Shown: positions 17,485-27,667, counted from the first letter of the stretch. The stretch is DNA of 64,000 nt from Actinoallomurus bryophytorum (GCF_006716425.1 NZ_VFOZ01000002.1:558001-622000); one strand, 5' to 3'. Notes: generated from the sequence alone by a model not told the origin. A program made the numbers and translations.

Positions 17485-18453
17485 ATGATGGATCGCATGT
17501 CACTGACGACGGCGTTCACCGCCTCCCTGGGGCTCCGGCATCCGATCGCGCTCGCGCCGATGGGCGGCTCCGCCGGCGGCGCGTTGGCGGCCGCGGTATC
17601 CAACGGCGGCGGGCTGGGTCTGGTCGGGGGCGCCCGAGGTGACCGTGACTGGCTCGAACGAGAGCTCGCGCTGGTCAGCGGCCAGACGACAGACCCCTGG
17701 GGCATCGGCTTTTGGGCCTGGGCCGTCGACGCCGAGACCATCGCATGGGCGCTGGAGTACGAACCGGCCGCGCTGATGCTCTCCTTCGGCGACCCCGCCC
17801 CCTTCGCGCCACTCGTCCGCGACGCGGGCGTCAAGCTGATCGTGCAGGTCACCGACCTTGACGAGGCGAGGCGGGCGCTCGATGCCGGCGCCGACGTGAT
17901 CGTCGCGCAGGGAGGCGAGGCCGGAGGGCACGGTGGGTCTCGCGCCACTCTGCCGTTCGTGCCCGCGGTGGTCGACCTGGTCTCGCCGACTCCCGTACTG
18001 GCCGCGGGCGGGATCGCCGACGGGCGCGGACTGGCCGCCGCTCTGGCCCTGGGAGGGGCCGGCGCGCTGCTGGGCACGCGCTTCCAGACGAGTCTGGAAG
18101 CGCTCGTTCCGCCGGAGGTCACCAAGGCGCTCCTCGACGGCCGAGGGGAGAACACCGAGCGCAGCCGCGTGCTGGACATCGCCCGGGGCGCACCGTGGCC
18201 CGAGCGCTACACGGCACGGACACTGCGCAATGAGTTCCTCGACCGGTGGAAGGACCGGGAAGGCGAACTCGCCCAGGACACGGCCGTCCAGCAGGCATAC
18301 CGCGCCGCCGCGGCACGGGGTGACCTCGACGTCGTTCCGGTCTGGGCCGGCGAGGCTCTTGACCTCATCACCTCGGTCGGCTCGGCGGCCGAGATCGTCG
18401 CCGACCTGGCGGCCGAGGCCGAACGCGCCCTCGCCTCGGCGGGTAACGGCTGA
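17485..18453 (+). CDS. Nitronate monooxygenase (2-nitropropane dioxygenase-like)
   Basis: FMN-dependent TIM-barrel enzyme that oxidises alkyl nitronates. FMN-binding features: APMGGSAGG at the N-terminus, the VIVAQGGEAGGHGG loop containing the catalytic His, and phosphate-binding LAAGGIADG and GALLGTRF. 322 residues. Start: ATG 17485 (MMDRMSLTTAFT); ATG 17497 is possible. It is convergent with a LysR gene 64 bp away, and may use the divergent promoter left beside the PadR remnant. Nitronate detoxification is the best-known role of the family, but many members are uncharacterised. Confidence 0.9.
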   Translation: MMDRMSLTTAFTASLGLRHPIALAPMGGSAGGALAAAVSNGGGLGLVGGARGDRDWLERELALVSGQTTDPWGIGFWAWAVDAETIAWALEYEPAALMLSFGDPAPFAPLVRDAGVKLIVQVTDLDEARRALDAGADVIVAQGGEAGGHGGSRATLPFVPAVVDLVSPTPVLAAGGIADGRGLAAALALGGAGALLGTRFQTSLEALVPPEVTKALLDGRGENTERSRVLDIARGAPWPERYTARTLRNEFLDRWKDREGELAQDTAVQQAYRAAAARGDLDVVPVWAGEALDLITSVGSAAEIVADLAAEAERALASAGNG

Positions 18454-18474
18454 CCGAGGCCAGAGCGATCCCGG

Positions 18475-18497
18475 CGGGCCGCGAGCGATCGCGCCCG
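18475..18497. terminator. Putative bidirectional hairpin terminator
   Basis: CGGG-C-CGCGA, loop GCGA, TCGCG-CCCG: nine pairs with one bulged base, in the 64-bp gap between the convergent nitronate monooxygenase and LysR genes. No U-tract. Confidence 0.5.
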
Positions 18498-18517
18498 GGT
18501 CCTCCTTCTACGACGGG

Positions 18518-19378
18518 TCAGCTGCGGCTCTTGGCGAACGCCAGGAAGTCGCGTGCCACCGGAGGCAGCGGGCGGCGGACGTGGACTAAGCCGATCGTCG
18601 TCGTGATCGGCGGCATGAACGAGCGGACCGCCAGGCCGTCCACCGCCTCGACCTGGTTGCGGTACCAGAGCAGTGATCCGACGCCCGCGCGTACCCAGGC
18701 GAGCCAGGAGCCGCGTTCGTTGGACTCCACGGCGGGGACCGGGGTGACGCCGATGCGGGACAGCACCCCGTCGAGCTCGGTCCGGCGGGCGCTGCCACGG
18801 GCCGGCATCACCAGCCGCAGGCCCTCGAGCGCGGACAGCGGGACCGGCTCACGGAGGTTCAGGCCCGGCGGGGAGATCAGCACGATCTCCCGCTGCTCCA
18901 GCGGATGCGCGGCCAGGTCGCCCGGGACCGGCAGGTCGGTCAGGGCCAGGTCGGCGCGGCCGTCGCGTACGGCGGCGCCGACCGACTCGCGGCCGTCGCA
19001 GCGGACCACCCGGATCCGCGTCGCCGGCTGTTCGCGGGCGAACTCCGGCAGCAGGCGCGCGGTGAGCTCGGGTTCGAGTGTGGAGGTCGACGCGACCCGC
19101 AGCTCCCCCGGCCGGCCGCCGGCGGGCGCGGCCGAGAACGTCTCGATCGCGTCGACCGCCTGCAGGGCGTCGCGCGCGTACCGGACGATCTGCTCGCCGG
19201 AGTCGGTGAGCACGACCCCGCGGCCGGCGCGGGCGAACAGTTCGACGCCCAGCTCACGCTCGAGCTCCCTGATGGCACGCGACAACGCCGGCTGTGCGAC
19301 GAACAGGGCCTGCGCCGCCGCGGTCATGGTGCCGTGGTCGGCGGTCGCCACGACGTAGCGCAGCTGCCGCAGATTCAT
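18518..19378 (-). CDS. LysR-family transcriptional regulator
   Basis: A 286-residue LysR protein: winged HTH at residues 1-60 (LRQLRYVVATADHGTMTAAA, then VAQPALSRAIRELERELG) followed by a periplasmic-binding-protein-like effector domain. Start ATG at the usual position; an upstream extension in the same frame is arginine-rich and lacks family similarity. A 14-bp inverted repeat AGCCG-GAAT-CGGCT at 19421-19434, 43 bp upstream of the start, is a candidate autoregulatory site. The convergent nitronate monooxygenase is a possible target only by proximity. Effector unknown. Confidence 0.92.
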   Translation of the reverse strand: MNLRQLRYVVATADHGTMTAAAQALFVAQPALSRAIRELERELGVELFARAGRGVVLTDSGEQIVRYARDALQAVDAIETFSAAPAGGRPGELRVASTSTLEPELTARLLPEFAREQPATRIRVVRCDGRESVGAAVRDGRADLALTDLPVPGDLAAHPLEQREIVLISPPGLNLREPVPLSALEGLRLVMPARGSARRTELDGVLSRIGVTPVPAVESNERGSWLAWVRAGVGSLLWYRNQVEAVDGLAVRSFMPPITTTIGLVHVRRPLPPVARDFLAFAKSRS

Positions 19379-19492
19379 GGCTCGACGGTAGGGCAATGCG
19401 CCGGGCCGAGTCCTGGACATAGCCGGAATCGGCTCGGACATTCGCCCACCGGGGACGATGCTCAGAGCCCCCCGGGTGGACGCGCGTGGCGA

Positions 19493-19522
19493 GCGGTGTC
19501 CAGGCCGCCGCCTGGACACCGC
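19493..19522 (-). terminator. Perfect 13-bp hairpin terminator of the Lrp-type gene
   Basis: GCGGTGTCCAGGC and GCCTGGACACCGC are exact reverse complements around the loop CGCC. It lies 76 bases beyond the stop of the double Lrp/AsnC gene and before the LysR promoter, so it probably ends the former transcript. Confidence 0.65.
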
Positions 19523-19597
19523 GCAGTATCGCCGTCCTGTCCGTTCGAACTCTGACGAGCCCGCGCGGGTAGGGCGCGCGCCCGTCCGTGCGGGCCC

Positions 19598-20488
19598 TCA
19601 GTCGAGGTCGGCCCCGTACGTCTGCTTCACCACGTCGAGGTGGTGCCACGACTCCCCGACCCAGACGCCCGGCACCGCGCGTACCGCCTCGAGGGTGCTC
19701 AGCAGCAGGTCACGGGACGTGGCGTCGATCCCGCAGACCAGGTCGTAACGGCCGAAGCCAGTGACCACGTAGTTGATTCCCGACAGCCGCGCGATGCGGC
19801 CGGCGGCGGTCTCCACGTCCGACGAGACACGGACCCCGACCCCGGCGAGCTCGCCGGAGCCGAGGGCACGTGAGTCGACGATGCCGCTCACGTGGATCAC
19901 TCCGGTGCGCATGAGCCGTACGGCACGCGCGCGGGTCGCCGCCTGGGAGAGGCCGACGACCTCCGCCAGCCGGGTGTACGGCGTGCGGCCGTCGTGGGTG
20001 AGTTCGCGCAGCAGCCGCCAGTCGATCTCGTCCAGGGAGACGTCGGGGAGTTCGGTGACGACCGAGTGCGCGTCCTTGACCACGGAGATGACGCGAAAGA
20101 CCTCCACGCCACGTACGCCGGGCAGTGACCGGACCCCGTCGACCTCCTGGGCGAGCTTCGCGTCGTCGCGGACGCGTACCTCCGCGACGACGGCGTGCGC
20201 TCCGGTGGCCAGGGCGGCGAACCAGGCCGCGGACTTTCTGGCGACGGCGTCGACCACGTGACGAGCGGGGCCGTCGACGTCGATGAAGAGATGACCGATG
20301 GCGCCGGTTCCGATCACGGACGCGTGCACGATGCCGACCACGCGCACGATCCCCGAATCCAGAAGATGCTGCACGCGTGTGCGCACGGCCGTGCGCGACA
20401 GGCCCACACGGTCGGCGAGCGCCTGGAAGGTCGCCCTCCCATCCCGCTGTAGCTCGCGTACGAGCACAGCGTCGACCGCATCCAGCAC
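19598..20488 (-). CDS. Double-unit Lrp/AsnC-family regulator
   Basis: A 296-residue regulator made of two Lrp/AsnC units in tandem, about twice the usual 150 residues. Unit 1: HTH at 1-55 (DAVLVRELQRDGRATFQALA, LSRTAVRTRVQHLL) plus a RAM-like domain to about 140. Unit 2: HTH at about 150-200 (DWRLLRELTHDGRTPYTRLA, LSQAATRARAVRLM) and RAM domain with GINYVVTGFGRYDLV. The start is GTG because AGGAGG is six bases upstream. The operator candidate TGCAA-CCGC-TTGCA lies 29 bp before the start. Such proteins usually sense amino acids; the ligand here is unknown. Confidence 0.9.
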   Translation of the reverse strand: MLDAVDAVLVRELQRDGRATFQALADRVGLSRTAVRTRVQHLLDSGIVRVVGIVHASVIGTGAIGHLFIDVDGPARHVVDAVARKSAAWFAALATGAHAVVAEVRVRDDAKLAQEVDGVRSLPGVRGVEVFRVISVVKDAHSVVTELPDVSLDEIDWRLLRELTHDGRTPYTRLAEVVGLSQAATRARAVRLMRTGVIHVSGIVDSRALGSGELAGVGVRVSSDVETAAGRIARLSGINYVVTGFGRYDLVCGIDATSRDLLLSTLEAVRAVPGVWVGESWHHLDVVKQTYGADLD

Positions 20489-20516
20489 GGGGGTCCTCCT
20501 AGAGCCTGTATGTTCC

Positions 20517-20530
20517 TGCAACCGCTTGCA
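20517..20530. promoter_or_regulatory. Palindromic operator candidate for the Lrp-type regulator
   Basis: TGCAA-CCGC-TTGCA, five-base arms with a four-base spacer, 29 bp upstream of the GTG of the double Lrp/AsnC gene. Lrp-family proteins usually bind dyads of about 13-15 bp near their own promoter, which fits in size and position; binding is inferred. Confidence 0.45.
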
Positions 20531-20685
20531 TGATCATTTCATTACTGACGTCTTCGTCGCGAAAACGGAGCGTTGTTCGTGTTCGTCCGTGCGAGGACCA
20601 CGGATCTGTCGGTGTGGCGCGGAGTCGGTGCCGAAAGCCGCGCGGTTCGTCTTCCGGCGGCATGGCAACGTCCGGGATCATGGTC

Positions 20686-23661
20686 CTAGAACTCGCGTCC
20701 CAATTCGGCGAGGATTTCGCGAGCCTCGTCTCGTGCGGTTATAGCTGCCTCTTCGTTCCCTTTCGTCGCATGTGTGTCGGCGAGACAGCGAAGCGTCTCG
20801 GCGACGTCCAGCGACTCCTGAAGGTCGCGGAAGATCCGCAGAGACTCCTCCAGTTGCCCGGCGGCCGCGTCGGCGTCGCCGTCGGCGAGGAGCATCTCCC
20901 CCGCGAGCCGCAGCACATGCCCCTCACACGTGCGCCAGCCGACGTCGCGAAAAGTCGTCATCACCAGATCGAGCAGTGGCCGCGCCTCGTCGTGGCGTTT
21001 CTGCCGGACCAGGCACTCCCCCATCCGCATCTGCACCACGGCCTCGCTCAGCCGGTCACCGATCGCCCGGAACGTCGGCAGCGCCTGTTCGAGCAGCCGC
21101 AGCGCCTCGGCGTAACGACCCAGCTCGAGCTCAACGGTCGCCAGCCGCCGTAGCGCGTGCGCCTCGCCCATGGCGTTGCCCGCGCTCTGGTAGAGCCGGA
21201 GCATCTCCTCGAACCGCGCCCGCGCCGGCTCCGCACGTCCCTGGTCCAGGTCGCACAGGCCGAGGCCCTCGACGGCGTACGCCTCGGCGCGCCGGTCGCC
21301 CAGCTCACCGAACAGCCGCAGCGCCTCCGCCCACAGCGGCCTGGACGCCTCGGGGTCGCCGTTGATGCGCACCGTGCCCGCGACCCCGCAGAGCGCGCCG
21401 GCCCGGCCGTACCCGTCGCCGATGCGTTCGCACAGGGCACCTGCACGCTCGAAGTGCCGCCGCGCCTCGCCGAACTCGCTCTGCACGTAGAGCATCGCGC
21501 CCAGGTTGATCTCCGATGCGGCCTCCCCGCGCAGGTCGCCGGACTCGCGCGCGGCCGAGAGCGCGTCGTCGCAGCAGCGGCGCCACTCGACCACGTCCCC
21601 GCAGAACTCGAAGAACGGCAGGCTCGCGCTGGCGAGCTCCCAGCACAGCCCGGGAAGGCCGGCCGAGCGCGCCTGTCCGACCATGGCCGTGATGGCCGAG
21701 CGCTCGCTCTCGAACCAGCCGAGGGGGTCGCCCAGCAGGGCGTCCGCGGCCTCCTCGTCAAGTGGCCGGCGGGGCGCGTCGCCGGACAGCGGCGCGTAGT
21801 AGCAGTTGGGGAGCCGGCGTTCGGCCTCGTCGGCCAGGGCGAGCCAGGCCGAGAGCGCCCGGCTCAGCGCCGCCCTGCGCGCCTCCGGCGGCTCCTCGGC
21901 CACCGCGCGCTCGCGCGCGTACACGCGCAGCAGGTCGTGGAAGCGATAGCGCGGCTGGTCGGTCGCGTCACGGCCGGCGACCTCGAGCAGCCGGGCGTCG
22001 ACCAGCTCCTCGACCAGGTCCTCACCCTCCGGCATCGGCACGTCGACCAGTGCCGCGGCGGCCCACGCGGCGAAGTCGGTGACCTCGAGCAGCCCGAGCA
22101 GCCGGAACGCCCGCTGGGCGACGGCGGACAGGCCGCGATGGCCGAGCGCGAGGCTGCCGCGCACCTCCAGGTCGGCGTGGACCAGCTCGTCGAGGCGCCG
22201 GTGCTCGTCGGCGAGCCGCCGGGCGAGACGGTCGAGCGTCCAGTGCGGCCGCGCGGCGAGCCGCGCCGCCGCGATCCGCAGCGCCAGCGGCAGCCGGTCG
22301 CACAGAGCCGCGACGCGGTCGGCGGCCTCGGGCTCGGCGGTCACCCGCTCGGCCCCCGCGACCCGCGTCAGCAGCTCGGCCGCCTGCGCCGGCTCGAAGG
22401 CGTCCAGCTCGATGCGGGTGGCCCCGGCCAGTCCGGTGAGACGCCGCCGCGAGGTGACGATGACCGCGCACAGCGGGCTGCCGGGTAGTAGCGGCCGGAC
22501 CTGACTCTCGTCCGCCGCGTTGTCCAGCACGATGAGGGCACGCCTCGCGTCGAGGCGGGTGCGGTAGAGGTCGGCGCGCTCGTCCGGGTCGGCGGGAATG
22601 GCCGCCCCGTCGACGCCGAGCCGGCGCAGCAGCCGTCCGAGCACGCCCGACGGGTCCGCCGGGGTCGCCTCGGTGCCCCGCAGGTCGACGTACAGACGCC
22701 CGTCGGGGAACTCCCGCCGCAGCCGGTGGGCCACGTGCACGGCGAGCGTGGTCTTGCCGACACCGCCACGTCCGCTGATGGCGATGATCGGCACCGCGCC
22801 GTACGGCTCGGGCCGCCAGGTCAGCGCGCCGGCGATCTCGGCGACCTGTTTGACGCGGCCGGTGAAGTCGGCGATGTCGGGCGGCAGCGGCGACCGCCCG
22901 GCCGCGGGCACCGGCTCGGCGGCCGGGCCCGGCGAGGTGTCGTCGGCGAGGATCGACTGCTGGATCCGGCGCAGGTCGGGGCCGGGTTCGAGGCCGAGCT
23001 CGCCGACCATCGTGTCGCGCGCGTCGTGATAGGCGTCGAGGGCCTCCGAACGCCGGCCCGCACGGTGCAGCGCGCGCATCAGCTGGCCGCGGAAGCGCTC
23101 GCGCAGCGGATGCGCCGCGACCAGGGAGACCACCTCGGGGATGAGGTCGCCGGCACGGCCGAGGGCGAGATCGGCGTCGATCCGCTCCTCGATGGCCGTC
23201 AGCCGCCGCTCCTCCAGGCGCGCCGCCTCCGCGGCGAGGCCGGGCAGGCCGCCGAGCGCCGGCCCGCGCCACAGGGCGAGAGCGGTCCGCAGCTCCTCCG
23301 AGGCGCCTGCGGGGTCGAGACGGCGCGCCACGGCGATCCGGCGTTCGAACTCCAGCAGGTCGACCTGGCCGGTCCGCAGCACGTAGCCGGGAGGGACGGT
23401 CACGATGACGTCGCGCACCGGCTCTCCGCCGGGGTCGGCGACCCGCCAGGCGCGGCGAAGCGCGGACACGCACGCCTGGATCTGCGCGGTCGCGGTCGTC
23501 GGCGCGCGATCACCCCACACCGCCTCGATCAGACGGTCGACGCTCCGCACACGTCCGGGGTCGAGTGAGAGTGCGGCGAGTACGGCACGGGCGCGCGGAC
23601 CGAGGGGAACCGACGCTGCGCCGTCCCACAGCTCCACCGGACCCAAGAGCCTGACCTGCAT
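20686..23661 (-). CDS. SARP/AfsR-type transcriptional regulator (BTAD, NB-ARC, TPR)
   Basis: A 991-residue signalling regulator of the AfsR group. Domains in order: OmpR-like winged helix (about 1-92), bacterial transcriptional activation domain BTAD (about 97-240), NB-ARC ATPase with Walker A SGRGGVGKTTL near residue 295-303 and Walker B ALIVLDNA, then a C-terminal TPR superhelix (from about 650; repeats such as LGLCDLDQGRAEPARARFEE). Such proteins activate secondary-metabolite or developmental genes in actinomycetes, with activity gated by nucleotide and often by phosphorylation. No biosynthetic cluster is present in this window, so its targets are elsewhere or the adjacent deacetylase. The palindrome at 23800-23814 lies in its promoter region. 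Confidence 0.94.
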   Translation of the reverse strand: MQVRLLGPVELWDGAASVPLGPRARAVLAALSLDPGRVRSVDRLIEAVWGDRAPTTATAQIQACVSALRRAWRVADPGGEPVRDVIVTVPPGYVLRTGQVDLLEFERRIAVARRLDPAGASEELRTALALWRGPALGGLPGLAAEAARLEERRLTAIEERIDADLALGRAGDLIPEVVSLVAAHPLRERFRGQLMRALHRAGRRSEALDAYHDARDTMVGELGLEPGPDLRRIQQSILADDTSPGPAAEPVPAAGRSPLPPDIADFTGRVKQVAEIAGALTWRPEPYGAVPIIAISGRGGVGKTTLAVHVAHRLRREFPDGRLYVDLRGTEATPADPSGVLGRLLRRLGVDGAAIPADPDERADLYRTRLDARRALIVLDNAADESQVRPLLPGSPLCAVIVTSRRRLTGLAGATRIELDAFEPAQAAELLTRVAGAERVTAEPEAADRVAALCDRLPLALRIAAARLAARPHWTLDRLARRLADEHRRLDELVHADLEVRGSLALGHRGLSAVAQRAFRLLGLLEVTDFAAWAAAALVDVPMPEGEDLVEELVDARLLEVAGRDATDQPRYRFHDLLRVYARERAVAEEPPEARRAALSRALSAWLALADEAERRLPNCYYAPLSGDAPRRPLDEEAADALLGDPLGWFESERSAITAMVGQARSAGLPGLCWELASASLPFFEFCGDVVEWRRCCDDALSAARESGDLRGEAASEINLGAMLYVQSEFGEARRHFERAGALCERIGDGYGRAGALCGVAGTVRINGDPEASRPLWAEALRLFGELGDRRAEAYAVEGLGLCDLDQGRAEPARARFEEMLRLYQSAGNAMGEAHALRRLATVELELGRYAEALRLLEQALPTFRAIGDRLSEAVVQMRMGECLVRQKRHDEARPLLDLVMTTFRDVGWRTCEGHVLRLAGEMLLADGDADAAAGQLEESLRIFRDLQESLDVAETLRCLADTHATKGNEEAAITARDEAREILAELGREF

Positions 23662-23799
23662 GCCTGCCTCTCAGCGAGGGGTTCCGGCCTCGACGTACGG
23701 CGCCAGGGGAAGCGCCGTGAGAGAAGGCCGGCAAGATCCTTAGCTCAGCTCAGAACTTAAGTGTCGCATGAAGAAATCACTCATGGTCAACACTGAAGG

Positions 23800-23814
23800 T
23801 AGGAAAGGTTCCTA
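23800..23814. promoter_or_regulatory. Palindrome TAGGAA-AGG-TTCCTA
   Basis: Exact six-base arms with a three-base spacer in an AT-richer stretch about 140 bp upstream of the SARP start. Size and symmetry fit a dimeric repressor or activator site; the protein is unknown. Confidence 0.4.
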
Positions 23815-23892
23815 TTCGCGGTTTCTCACCCCCGTTTCGGAGGTGACTCGAGTCGTCTCGTGACCGTTATGTCCCAGGGGGCGCCTCCGGTA

Positions 23893-23927
23893 GCCCCCGA
23901 TGTGGGGGTTGCCCCCACATCGGGGGC
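23893..23927. repeat. Perfect 16-bp inverted repeat with three-base loop
   Basis: GCCCCCGATGTGGGGG and its exact complement CCCCCACATCGGGGGC flank TTG; CCG/CGG outside adds three more pairs across a two-base bulge. It lies 232 bp from the SARP start and 244 bp from the deacetylase start, not after any gene end, so a normal terminator role is unlikely. Each arm is itself nearly palindromic (five C, five G). Confidence 0.7.
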
Positions 23928-24171
23928 CGGGGTCCGCCGGATGATCCCAGCGGCGTTGGCCGGACACGGACTCGACCGAGCGGCGGCCGGTGACACCGTT
24001 GTTGTGTGCCGCCGCCGGCGGCGGTCCGCCCAGGTGCCGCAGCCGCTCTCGTGTTCTCTCGATGGAGGGTGTCGCCGTCGAGTACAAGTTTTGTGCGCGT
24101 GACCTGGTCGTCCGTGGCCGGGTAAACGATCGCTAGGTCCACGTTCTGATGGTTCGCGGCACACTGTCCGG

Positions 24172-25023
24172 ATGCGATGGCGACGTCTTGCCGCGGCGGT
24201 GCTCCTCCTGGTGGCCGGCGGCGCGCTCGGAGGCTCGGCCGGGCGCACTCACGCGGACATCCGCCCACCCGTACGGCCGCGGCGTCCGGCCCGTCCGGTA
24301 CGTGCCGCGGCACCGCGCGTCACGCCCTCGCCCACACCGCCGCGCCCACACGGCATGGTCTTCCATGGGGCGCGCGGCTCCCGGATGGTGGCGCTCACCT
24401 TCGACGCCGACATGACACCCGGCATGTGGCGCTCGCTCGACGCGAAACGGGTCAGATCCTCCTACGACCACCGGATCATCAAGACGCTGGACGCCACGCA
24501 CACCCCGGCGACCATCTTCGCGACCGGGATGTGGATCAAGCGCTATCCGGACGTGACGAGAACGCTGGCGGCCGACCCGCTGCTGGAGTTCGGCGACCAT
24601 TCCTACCAGCACAGCGCGTTCTCCACGCCGTGCTACGGCCTGCCCGTACTGGCGCCGCGGAAGCGCACGGCGGACGTCCGGCACGCCGCGTCGATCCTCG
24701 ACCGGTACGTGCCCGGCCACACCGCCTACTTCCGGTTCCCCGGCGGCTGCCACGACAAGGCCGCGGTACGCGCGGTCCTGGCGGCGGGGGTCACGCCGGT
24801 GCAGTGGGACGTGATCAGCGGCGACGCGTTCGGCCACGACCCGCACGCGATCACGCGCACCGTGCTGCGCGAGGCGAAAGGGGGCTCGATCGTGGTCATG
24901 CACCTGAACGGCCCGCCCAACGCCCCCGAGACGCACGCCGCCCTGCCGGGTGTCATCCGGGGCCTGCGCGCCAGGGGACTGCGGCTGGTGACGGTCTCGA
25001 AGCTCCTCGCCGATTCCTCTTGA
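24172..25023 (+). CDS. Polysaccharide deacetylase (NodB homology), exported
   Basis: Carbohydrate esterase family 4 enzyme that removes N-acetyl groups from peptidoglycan or another glycan. An N-terminal signal/anchor (RRLAAAVLLLVAGGALGGSA) is followed by a Pro/Arg linker to about residue 60. NodB motifs: TFDADM (catalytic Asp and metal Asp), HSYQH (metal His pair), RFPGGCHD, DVISGDAFG and VVMHLNG (catalytic His). 283 residues. Start ATG 11 bases after a purine-rich stretch. It is divergent from the SARP gene. In motif 1 the usual DDG is DAD, a variant seen in related actinobacterial enzymes. Confidence 0.9.
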   Translation: MRWRRLAAAVLLLVAGGALGGSAGRTHADIRPPVRPRRPARPVRAAAPRVTPSPTPPRPHGMVFHGARGSRMVALTFDADMTPGMWRSLDAKRVRSSYDHRIIKTLDATHTPATIFATGMWIKRYPDVTRTLAADPLLEFGDHSYQHSAFSTPCYGLPVLAPRKRTADVRHAASILDRYVPGHTAYFRFPGGCHDKAAVRAVLAAGVTPVQWDVISGDAFGHDPHAITRTVLREAKGGSIVVMHLNGPPNAPETHAALPGVIRGLRARGLRLVTVSKLLADSS

Positions 25024-25088
25024 ACCGGGCACTCGCGGGTATCCATCAGAATGGAGGATGGCCCTTTCCGGGCTATTCGCCCAGATGA

Positions 25089-26543
<1,455 letters not shown>

Positions 26544-26621
26544 TCGCCGGCGGGTCGCTCGCGTTCGAGCATGTCCGCGATGGGTGGATCATAGAAGGGA
26601 CGTCGAGTCGAGGACGGTGAC

Positions 26622-27665
26622 ATGCCCCGCATCGAGGGGTTTGAGGCATATCGCATGGCGATGCCGCGTGGCCGCCGGCCAGAGAGCATCGTCGTCCGGG
26701 TCACCGGCGACGACGGCCTCTCGGGCTGGGGCGAGGTGGCGGGCTCCGATATGTGCTGGGCCGACATCGAGGATCGTGTCGGACCCGCCCTGCTCGGTCT
26801 CGAATGGGAGCTGCCCGAGGAGGTCGGCGGCGTGGGCGGCCTGGGGGGCAGCGCCGCGGCCTCCGCGACGGACATCGCCTGCTGGGATCTGTGGTGCCGC
26901 CGTCAGGGCAGCCCGCTCTCCCACTCGCTCGGCGGCACCCGTACCTCGATCATGGCGGGGGCCCGGCTGAGCGCCGAGCCGACCCTCGACGTGCTGCTGA
27001 CCCGCGTCAACCGCCTCGTCGGCGGTGGCTACACACGCGTGACCCTCGCGGTGCACCCCGGCTGGGACGTCGAGCCGGTCCGCGCGGTGCGCCACGCCTT
27101 TCCCGCCATCGCCCTGCAGGCCGACGCGGGCGAGGCCTACACCGAGTCACCGGAGCACCTCAAGGCGCTGGAGGCCCTGGACGCGTACGGCCTGCTGGCG
27201 ATCGAGCGCCCCTTTCCCGGCGGCGACCTGCCCGCGTACGCGCGCCTGCAACGGCAGATCGGCACGGCCGTGTGCCTGGACCCGGCCGACCTGGAGACCG
27301 TCGACACCGCCATCGCGATGAACGCCGGCCGGATGCTGGGCCTGCGCATCGCACGGCTCGGCGGCCTGACCGCCGCACGTGGCGCGCACGACCGTGCGCT
27401 CGCGGCCGGATGGGACACCTGGTGCGGGGGCGCGGACGGGTTCGGCATCGGCCAGGCCGCCGCGGTCGCGCTGGCCAGCCTGCCGGGCTGTGACCTGCCC
27501 AGTGACGTGACCGAGACGCCGACGGCCACCGCCGTCGTGACGCCACCGGTGGCCATCACCGGTGGCGTCGTCGCCGTGCCGCTCACCCAGCCGGGCCTGG
27601 GCCACGCGATCGACGAGACCCGGGTGGCGCGGCTCGCCCGGCAGTCCCTCCGCATCCCCGCCTGA
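26622..27665 (+). CDS. Enolase-superfamily (OSBS/NSAR-like) protein lacking catalytic lysines
   Basis: Overall sequence follows o-succinylbenzoate synthase/N-succinylamino acid racemase: GYTRVTLAVHPGWDVEPVRA, ADAGEAYT, IERPF, CLDPADL, WCGG and VTPPV. The three metal ligands Asp168, Glu195 and Asp220 are kept. However, the KxK base pair of the family is T141-L-A143, and the second catalytic Lys (family NIKPGR) is Arg242. The acid/base machinery is therefore gone, so menaquinone synthesis or racemisation is unlikely. 347 residues, start ATG after GAGGACGGTGAC. It ends two bases from the convergent narK stop. It may be a pseudoenzyme, a binding protein, or have new chemistry. Confidence 0.8.
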   Translation: MPRIEGFEAYRMAMPRGRRPESIVVRVTGDDGLSGWGEVAGSDMCWADIEDRVGPALLGLEWELPEEVGGVGGLGGSAAASATDIACWDLWCRRQGSPLSHSLGGTRTSIMAGARLSAEPTLDVLLTRVNRLVGGGYTRVTLAVHPGWDVEPVRAVRHAFPAIALQADAGEAYTESPEHLKALEALDAYGLLAIERPFPGGDLPAYARLQRQIGTAVCLDPADLETVDTAIAMNAGRMLGLRIARLGGLTAARGAHDRALAAGWDTWCGGADGFGIGQAAAVALASLPGCDLPSDVTETPTATAVVTPPVAITGGVVAVPLTQPGLGHAIDETRVARLARQSLRIPA

Positions 27666-27667
27666 GG

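Larger units (their letters stand above)
23662..24171. other. 510-bp divergent regulatory region
   Basis: Separates the SARP gene (minus) and the NodB deacetylase (plus). It holds an AT-richer stretch at 23740-23820 with a 15-bp palindrome, and a very stable perfect 16-bp hairpin at 23893-23927. Frames crossing it lack ribosome sites and family-like sequence. Its size is unusual for this compact window. Confidence 0.55.

Noticed and set aside
20581-20604. Hairpin TCCGTG-n7-CACGGA after the SARP gene as a terminator
   Set aside because: Only six pairs and no supporting tail; too weak to call.
23826-24313. Several overlapping frames in the SARP-deacetylase spacer
   Set aside because: They cross the perfect hairpin, are short, and have no ribosome site or similarity; the region reads as regulatory.
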